Of a stretch of DNA of 64,000 nucleotides, positions 1 to 64,000 are shown piece by piece. The translations under genes and the position numbers were made by a program. The number at the start of each line of letters is the position of its first letter. The first letter of the stretch is position 1. The notes under the pieces are model-generated. The model was not told the DNA's origin, made no database searches, and worked only from the letters and a program-made list of their open reading frames with translations. The DNA is from Amorphochlora amoebiformis (taxonomy: Eukaryota > Cercozoa > Chlorarachniophyceae), in contig BAAHQB010000027.1 in NCBI GenBank assembly GCA_054601695.1, positions 992,001 to 1,056,000 of the forward strand. The letters run 5' to 3'.

Positions 1-457
1 CGCTTCGTCCTGAAATTCTTGATGTTCTGTGCTTCGTCTAGAATCAAGTAGTGCCAGCGTTTCCGTTTGAAGTTAACGCTATCTTGAAGAATCAGCTGGT
101 ACGATGTGATGCAGACATGAAAAGTGTTTGGGTTTGACCACCCTTTCCGTTTAATCTTCCTCTCCTTCTGGGTTCCATGGTAGCACAGAATTTTGAAGCC
201 TGGAAGCCAACGCTTGAACTCGATCTCCCAGTTGACGAGCACAGCCGTTGGGACGACGACAAGGTGCTGGCCCCAAATTCCTACGATAAAAGGACCGGTC
301 AGAATGCGAAATCTTTAGAAGATATACGTGTGTGTACATGTGGTTACATACATATGGATATATATGTGTGTGTATATTTATATTATATATATATGTATAT
401 ATATATATATATATATACATGTAAATGTATACTATAAAAATGTATATAAATATGTTA

Positions 458-504
<47 letters not shown>

Positions 505-512
505 AAATTCTC

Positions 513-581
<69 letters not shown>

Positions 582-1730
582 TGATATATACAATATATTA
601 TATATATATATATATATATATAAATTTTTACAGTAATAACCTTTTTCACAAGCAAGATGTCCCAACATCGCGATGGTCTGTATCGTTTTTCCCAGGCCCA
701 TCTCATCAGCAAGTATGCCATTGAGCTTGTTCTCGCCCATCGTAACTAACCAGTCCAAACCTATGTGCTGATACTCGCGGAGAGTCCCGTGGCGGAGTAG
801 AGACGGAAGCTTGGTCTTCACCTGCATAGTTCCAAGGTCGAATCCGGACGGTATGTGGGCGCTAGCCTTGGCAGACGCGTCCAGGAGCGCCTTTTTCTCT
901 TCTTCCTCCTCATCTTCCTCCTCTTCCTCTTCCATCTCTACGGGTTCCGCTTCTTTGGTTGATTCGCTGTACTTGTACTTCTCCTTGAGTTCTTCAAGGG
1001 AAAGCTTGTTGTCCTCTTCAAGGGCGATGATTTCCTTCTGATGATCTTCCTTGGTGGCCTCCTCCTCTGCCTCCATTTGCGCTAGGGCTTCTCGATCTTC
1101 TCGATCTCTCTGAGTGTCCTTTTCGCGAACCTTGAATTCCTCGTCATTAGGTGTGCCGACTACGAGGTCTTTAGCCACCATCTTGGTCAGGGATTGCGTG
1201 TGGTCTACAAGCAGCTCTAATTGACGGTTCAGGTCGACGTTCTTCTTCTGATTAAGCGTCTCGCTCCTCTTGAAATCCACAAGTTTGCCGATGTTTGACC
1301 AGAATTTTTTTATAAGACGAGCCACTATCGCCGCTCCCTTCTTCCGGCGCGCGAGCTCTTGTTTAGCCTCCCTCTCGGGCAGCGCATGCTGCTTCTCATG
1401 ATAACTCACGACAGCTCGCATGATCTTCTTTGCAAGGCGAGATTTCCACTTCCTCTCGTTGTTGAAGTCCGTGGACATCCAGCCCATTTCGTCTAGAAGA
1501 TAATCCCAGTGGACCTGAGAATTAATTGTATTGAGTACTCTTACTAAAATATTCCGGCTAAGTTTGCTAATTTTAGAATGCCAACCCTATTAATATGTTT
1601 ACTATCTACGTTTCATTTCCGCATCCGCTAGTATCATCACTTTACATACGCATTAAAAACATAATTCACACGGATAAACACATAAAAAAATTTGTATTTC
1701 AAATATATATGAATGAAAAGTGTACATATT

Positions 1731-1805
<75 letters not shown>

Positions 1806-1840
1806 ACGTATATATATACATATGTATGTAGTATTTGTTC

Positions 1841-1875
<35 letters not shown>

Positions 1876-1994
1876 GTATTTAATATATAATCATATGTGC
1901 ATGTAAAATGGATATGTGCCTAGTGGATAGATTGATAGATAAATGATATGTAATATACATGTCCATAATGCACATTAATATATGTAACATATGA

Positions 1995-2031
<37 letters not shown>

Positions 2032-2117
2032 CTTATATATATATATAATATATTCATATAATATATATATATATATATGTATAAATTATATATATATATA
2101 TATATATATTTTATATT

Positions 2118-2164
<47 letters not shown>

Positions 2165-3239
2165 AGTCAAATATATGGAAATATATTTATATTCTATATC
2201 CTACACGTGTTAATGTTTATGACCGTATGTTCGCAGCGGAAAAAAAGGTTTGTGTGCTCTCATAATATGGTCACTACCTTGTTTCGTGGAGGCTCAGCGG
2301 ATTTTTTCATTCGCTTTCCCCCAGTCTTCTGGAAATCGCGAATCATGGCCGTCAGGCGCTTCTTCTTCTTCTGGAGCTCATCCAGTTCCTTTAACAAAGT
2401 CTTCTGCTGCGCAGTTGCCGCGCTTGGAACCGGTGGAGCGGCAGGGACTGGGGCTTTGACTGGAGGATTCACCGTTTTAGGGACTTTTAGCTCCACAGGC
2501 TCTTTCTTAATGACTGCAGGCGTAGGCTTGGGCTTGGGCTTTGGCTTGGGTGCCGGGGGAGCCGCAGGCTTTGGCAATGGTGGAGCCGCAGGCTTCGGCG
2601 TCAGGATAACTTCTGCCTTCTTCTCCTTCTTTTCCTTCTTGTCTTTTTTCTCCTTTTTCTCCTTCTTCTTCCGCTGCCGAGGCTTCTTCTTCGGTTTGGG
2701 TGCAGGCGCAGGCACTGAGAGCTTCGGGGTGGAGGATACCCGAAAGTTGACATAGTGCCCGCCCTTTTGTAGGTGTTGCAGCTCTGCTTCAGCTGATACA
2801 AGGTGCGTTTTGAGCTGATTTATAGATATCTTCCGGTGCTCGACCACGTAAGCACGCTGCTGCTCGATGGTGAGCGGTATGGGTTGGGGTTGAACGTATG
2901 GCGACCAGAGGTTGAACACTACGTAAACGCTTCAATCAATTCGGGCATTGTGACAATCATCGGTGCTGGAACGGTGTCGATTTGTTGATGGGGTGATTTA
3001 AATAAAGTGAGAAACAAACCTGGCGTCGTAGGTGCGGGGCGCTGCAGGACAGTCTTCCTTCGCTTCATTTGGACGGCAACTGGCTGGTGAACCATGGTCA
3101 TCGGAACCCCTTGCTGGAGCGTGCCATGATGCACCACCTCCCCTGGCCGGGCTCTCTTGTGACCAGAGAACATCACAGCATTGGCAGGTTGGTTGCCAGC
3201 CATCATGGCTTGAATTGGTGGGTTGCCACCCGGATTCAT
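1..3239 (-). CDS. SWR1: SWR1/SRCAP-family chromatin remodelling ATPase (partial, 3' end outside window)
   Basis: Four exons on the minus strand: 3020-3239, 2278-2918, 641-1514, 1-280. All three introns are GT-AG and the phases agree (1, 0, 1). In family terms this is the catalytic subunit of the SWR1/SRCAP complex, which exchanges H2A for H2A.Z in nucleosomes using ATP. Seen in order: a Pro/Lys-rich low-complexity N terminus (about residues 1-285), an HSA domain starting [16 protein letters not shown] (binds actin and Arp proteins in known homologues), a Glu-rich coiled segment, then the SNF2 ATPase with motif [21 protein letters not shown], motif Ia/Ib region and motif [11 protein letters not shown]. 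The DEAQ form is usual for SRCAP/EP400 relatives. About 671 codons lie in the window; the second RecA lobe is missing because the window ends. The start is the first ATG of the open frame. The frame stays open 20-odd codons upstream without an ATG, so an extra 5' exon is possible. Introns 281-640 and 1515-2277 are (TA)n-rich. Confidence 0.95.
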
Positions 3240-3894
3240 TTGTGCCGGGGCAATGGAACGGAAGTCTTGAGTGATGCTAATTTGACCGTATCTGGCAACA
3301 TAGCAGTCAGGTTATAGCTTACGGGTTAAAATATCTAATAATAAGGCAAGAATGTTAGATATGTACACTTTTGGGGTCTAAATGACACAAGGAACACACT
3401 AAACGGGGAGGCTAGAACCACCTGTAGCTCGCATGGATAATTGACTACAAGTTTGATATTCGAACGAAACCAACACCTCCAGATTCTATAATTATAAATG
3501 ATAAGGGTATTCTGAGGGTTTTCAGGCTCAAAATCAAAAGATTAAAGGAGTAAGCAGGGAAGGCGTCCTGGTGAAACATTTGCTATACAAGCACTGTAAC
3601 TCCATCAAAAATGGCTTTTAGGAAATAAAAATCGCATCATAAGAAAGGTCTTGATTAGTAGATTCAAAGTATTGAATTCCAAGTAGAATTAAGCAGAATT
3701 GACCCACCCAAGCTCGCAAGAAGGTCCCCCAACTCTTCTGCCAACTTCGGCGCGAATCCAGGTGCGTGGATTTCACAACATTAATTCGGCTTAGTCAATA
3801 TCCGATGATACCCGACATTGACGATAAAATTATCAAATCGCTCCAAGGAGGGAGGCTTCTTCGTCATACTTCGGGGGCGAGCATTGACGTAATC
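3240..3894. promoter_or_regulatory. divergent intergenic interval between SWR1-like and alpha-SNAP genes
   Basis: About 650 bp of mixed-composition DNA between two divergent start codons, free of TA arrays. It must carry both promoters and 5' UTRs. No TATA box or other element could be singled out with confidence. The part next to 3240 may include a little more SWR1-like coding sequence. Confidence 0.5.
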
Positions 3895-5018
3895 ATGGAC
3901 CATAAGAGGAACGCAAAAGCAGAAAAACTTGTCACTGAAGCGGAGAAAAAACTTAGTGGCTGGTCTCTCTTCTCGTCTAAGGCTCAACGCACTGAGGAAG
4001 CTGCTGAGATGTATCAACAAGCAGCGCTTCAGTATAAGAATGCCGCCGACTGTAAGCATCAGCACCATCTCGCGTAGTTTATCTGATAGTTTTATCGCAG
4101 GGACGGCCTCCGGAGACACATACTGCAAAGCTGGAAAGCTGTATCAAGAGGCTGCTAGTTTTGAGGCTTCGAATTGTTACGTTGAAGCCGCCAAGGCGTA
4201 CAAGAAAGTGTCCAAGCCGGGTGAGTTCAATACACCATAGTATTGTTGTATCGCTTACTTTCAGTTTTAAGATGCTGTGAAGGCTTACGCTACCGCGATT
4301 GAACTTTATATTGATCGGGATCGCCAATCCGCGGCCGCGCGTATCGCCAAGGAGGTTGGACAATTACTCGAGAAAGACGGCAAGCTCGAAGATGCTTTGG
4401 GCTACTACGATAAGTCGGCGCATTATTACCTCGTGTCAGATCAGCCAACGTAAAAAACACCAGCTATCCCTAGACGCTCTAAAAAAAATCTAATAGAAGA
4501 TCCGACACCCACAGGCACTCAAATAACATGCTAATCAAAGTGGCCGACCTATGCGTTCAAACGACCAAGCCCGACTACAAGAGAGCCATCAAGATATACG
4601 AAAAGTGCGCCGAGGCGGCCCTCGATAACCAAATGCTGAGATACTCCGTAAAGGGCTACTTGTTCAAGGCAGCGTTGTGCGCTATCGCGCTTGAAACTGA
4701 ATCCGAAGATTTGAAGAACGCCTCCGAGATCCTCGACAAATACTGCGATATGGATACTCACTTTGATGGATCTCTGGAGCACAAGTTTTTGGCGGTATTT
4801 TTCCTCTCTTAGTCTGTTTTCTTCTTCCATGCAATGATTTTTTTTGCTCCTAGGAACTGGTGCCTATCGTAGAGGAAGGAAACCCTGATCGCTTCAAGAA
4901 AGCTGTGGGGAAGTTTAACAACAAGAAGAGGCCAGATGATTGGACCGTAGATATCCTCCTCAAAATCAAGGACAGCATTAAGGTCGAAGTCAAGACGGAC
5001 GACATAGACATCCGGTAA
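3895..5018 (+). CDS. NAPA: alpha-SNAP (soluble NSF attachment protein)
   Basis: Five exons: 3895-4051, 4101-4220, 4272-4449, 4515-4794, 4854-5018, giving 299 residues, close to the family's 295. Phases agree throughout and every intron is GT-AG. Alpha-SNAP binds assembled SNARE bundles and recruits and stimulates NSF to take them apart after membrane fusion. The protein is a run of TPR-like helical hairpins. Recognisable segments include SGWSLFSSKAQRTEEAAEMY near residue 20, ASGDTYCKAGKLYQEAASF, KAYATAIELYIDRDRQSAAA, YSVKGYLFKAALCAI and a C terminus with DDWTVDILLKIKDSI. In the family that C terminus contacts and activates NSF. Introns are only 49-65 bp and free of TA arrays, unlike every other multi-exon gene here. 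The ATG at 3895 matches the family start; an in-frame upstream extension (3766) is not family-like. Confidence 0.97.
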
Positions 5019-5119
5019 CTTTAGCCGCGGGCTCGTACAGCACTCGTGCCTGAGCTCTATTTGGGATTATAACATAGAGAATTTGGGAATACATTTATAT
5101 ATGTATATATATATATATG

Positions 5120-5181
<62 letters not shown>

Positions 5182-5529
5182 TACATAATTATCATCACAT
5201 GTGACGTAAGATATATATTATAAGTACATTAAGTACATATACATATTATATATATATATATATATATGTATGTATAATATCTAGATATATATATATATAT
5301 ATACTAGATATATATATATATATATAATATTACTATGATATATATATATATATGTATATATGTATATATATATATACTAGAATATCTAGATCTATAGAGA
5401 GAGAGATCTAGTATATATATATATATATGTATGTATATACATATATATATATATATATATATCGTATATTGTATATATACATATATATATATTAGATCTC
5501 TCTCTTACTCTCTAGTCTCTACTCTCTAC

Positions 5530-5566
<37 letters not shown>

Positions 5567-6005
5567 TTCTAAACCAGATGAGTCTAGTGAGTCTAGATCC
5601 AGTATATACTATTATACTATACAATCTATACTAGTATCATATAGTATATATATACACACACACATATACTAGTACTATACTGTGATAGATCTAGATATAT
5701 ATATATATATATTCGTATATATACTATACTAGTTGACACTAGTATAGTATATACTTTTGTTTATACCAATCGTAAGATTCGTAACTAGAATAAATCAAGC
5801 CTTGATGTCTAAATGACTAGAATGAGCTAGAGATGAGTCGAATATATGGACCCGGAGCTCAGGCTAACTTACTAGACTTAGTGTGTAGCTAGTACTCTAG
5901 TACTATAGGTAGGCTAAACTACGAATATATCTTGTATGTAGCCTATACTAGTATAACATATGTAGGTGTACTAGGTGTCTAGGGTACGCTCATGCTAAGT
6001 CCTAG
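5019..6005. other. convergent intergenic spacer, TA arrays plus CTAG-rich DNA
   Basis: Lies between the 3' ends of the alpha-SNAP gene (plus) and the secreted coiled-coil gene (minus). From 5100 to 5460 it is mostly (TA)n. From about 5280 to 6000 it is strikingly rich in the tetranucleotide CTAG, often as CTAGATATAT or ACTAGTAT. No open frame with protein-like composition was found. Confidence 0.7.
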
Positions 6006-12670
<6,665 letters not shown>

Positions 12671-13082
12671 CCTGATTTCAAATTCTATTTTGAAAATTGG
12701 CGATAAATTAAGAACTTGAAAATAAGAATTATCCAGTATATTGATTATTAGATATGTTTATATCTTGAAAGTTTTATGTGAAAAATCAATGTTAGAATAT
12801 TAAATATATCAAGAATAGATATATTACATATCAAGAAAGTAGATATAACCCAAAAAATATTTACAAAGCGATGCCAACGACACCCTAGCCCTCCGATATC
12901 AGATTTCCGCCGAACTTGCGACTTGCTACTTCGGCTCACGAGAGAGCGCTTCCAACCAACACGAAGGGATTCACGTGAGGAACCATGATATAACTTCCAA
13001 AATTTGTTTCTCTGCTCACGAACTACGAGGGAATTGACTCCCGAAGGTCCGTCAAACCTTTCCCCATTTTAGGTTCGTTCAT
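12671..13082. promoter_or_regulatory. divergent promoter interval of secreted coiled-coil and MPN genes
   Basis: 412 bp between two divergent ATGs. The left half is AT-rich but not microsatellite; the right half is balanced. Both promoters should lie here. No specific motif is called. Confidence 0.5.
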
Positions 13083-16392
<3,310 letters not shown>

Positions 16393-17162
16393 CTGCAAGT
16401 CGTTTGTACGGTACTCCAGCAAATCACATTCGTTAACGTTCAATTAATAATCTTAGAATTTCTCTCTCACGCACGTCGTTTGTACTCCAGCAAATCACAT
16501 TCGTTAACGTTCAATTAATAATCTTTGTCTGGAGTCTGGACCGTACTGCAAAAATTTACTTCTAGTATTCTCTTTTTCCTTTATATCCTAGATATCTACA
16601 CTCGCTATATGTACATGATATATATTAGATATATCCGTCCGAGTGATGTCTACACTATTAACCTAGTTAACCTACCACGGTCACTTGTCTACATGCCAAT
16701 GTCTCTAGTCTAGTAGTGTCCAGTGTGCTCAGACTTAAGTGTAATATAATCATAAAAATCATGACACGTGGCCTATGATCTCTAGTGTATCTAGCTCTGG
16801 CCCAATCTAGCCAATCACAATCCGAGACAAGGCTTCGTTTAGAATGTTTAATATAGCTAGTCCAGTTGTAGTGGTTTTCAGCAGCATATCTAGATATGTC
16901 TAAATATGTCTAGATGTGGCTCAAATTCAAATTCTAGAAATCCGAAGAAAATTGTGGTTTATCGCTGATAAATGTGTTTAACTGATAACTAGATAATACG
17001 AAAACTGTGATTTATCGCTGATAATGTGTTAACTGATAATACGCGCACATCCTTATATAGCTACATATAGCTAATTGGATTATATATATACACACACACA
17101 TATATATACATATATATATATAATACTAGATATATAAACTTAGCTATCTTACTTAAAACTAA
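16393..17162. other. convergent intergenic spacer, CTAG-rich, with tandem duplications
   Basis: 3' UTRs of the MPN gene (plus) and the WW gene (minus) meet here. A segment of about 60 bp (GTCGTTTGTAC...ATTAATAATCTT) occurs at about 16397-16455 and again at 16466-16525. A diverged 40-bp duplication (GTGRTTTATCGCTGATAA) occurs at about 16955 and 17005. CTAG is markedly over-represented between 16580 and 17130. No coding signal was seen. Confidence 0.7.
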
Positions 17163-21283
<4,121 letters not shown>

Positions 21284-21367
21284 TTCTAATTGACTCGAAC
21301 CTTAGGTTAAAATCAAGGTTAGCGATTAGGGTTAGGGTTTGAATGTATGTATATAGGTTATGACGGT

Positions 21368-21403
<36 letters not shown>

Positions 21404-21607
21404 GTATAATATATATATATATATATATTTATACATATATACGTATATACACACATATCTAAACAGATACATGGAAAATTATATATACGCATGTATCTTC
21501 ATGCACATATACACGCATATATGTGATATCTGGACATGTATGTATACATATACATATACGTGTATATATACGCAAAATCGGTATTAAGAGTGACGGATAG
21601 GATCAGA
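21284..21607. other. tandem intergenic interval between giant receptor gene and WW gene
   Basis: 324 bp holding the 3' end of gene 6 and the promoter of gene 5. It contains a short TTAGGG stretch (about 21322-21345) and a (TA)n/(CA)n block. No promoter motif is identified. More TTAGGG lies just upstream (21650-21720), inside the last intron of gene 6. Confidence 0.6.

Positions 21608-64000
<42,393 letters not shown>

Noticed and set aside
328-636. Open frames made of alternating Tyr-Ile (here and in dozens of other places)
   Set aside because: They are translations of (TA)n in any frame and either strand; no start context, no splice logic, no protein-like composition.

Overview
This is nuclear DNA of a eukaryote, most likely a protist. 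It has spliceosomal GT-AG introns, very short exons, and enormous (TA)n arrays in nearly every intron, with interstitial TTAGGG-type telomeric repeats in both orientations. A long Thr/Pro/Ser 'TVSPG' linker together with REJ and GPS domains is what one meets in stramenopiles and other SAR protists. That placement is an inference only; nothing here fixes the species. Most long open frames in the raw six-frame view ([24 protein letters not shown]) are translations of microsatellites. I rebuilt the genes by following exon reading frame and intron phase by hand.

Six genes are visible. (1) 1-3239, minus: SWR1/SRCAP-type chromatin-remodelling ATPase, 3' end outside the window. (2) 3895-5018, plus: alpha-SNAP, five exons with short ordinary introns, 299 residues. 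(3) 6006-12670, minus: a small secreted coiled-coil protein of unknown family, nine exons, 221 residues. (4) 13083-16392, plus: an MPN-minus protein resembling the Abraxas/FAM175 family, six exons, 270 residues. (5) 17163-21283, minus: a three-WW-domain protein, ten exons, 304 residues. (6) 21608 to beyond 64000, minus: a giant adhesion-type receptor in about 98 exons, about 2300 residues within the window. Its order is SBBP-like beta-propeller repeats, PT-rich linker, REJ region, GAIN/GPS, first membrane helix, very basic linker, polycystin-1-like membrane helices and a disordered tail. No PLAT domain and no TRP-like channel module were found.

Genes 1/2 and 3/4 are divergent pairs sharing short promoter intervals (about 650 and 410 bp). 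Genes 2/3 and 4/5 are convergent and separated by unusual CTAG-rich spacers. Genes 5 and 6 are tandem.

The most unusual signal is structural. TA arrays have carried off and amplified pieces of neighbouring exons. The pieces follow a strict polarity in about two dozen cases: copies with only the acceptor half lie upstream of the intact exon, and copies with only the donor half lie downstream. Telomeric repeats also begin several introns, in places supplying the splice donor itself.
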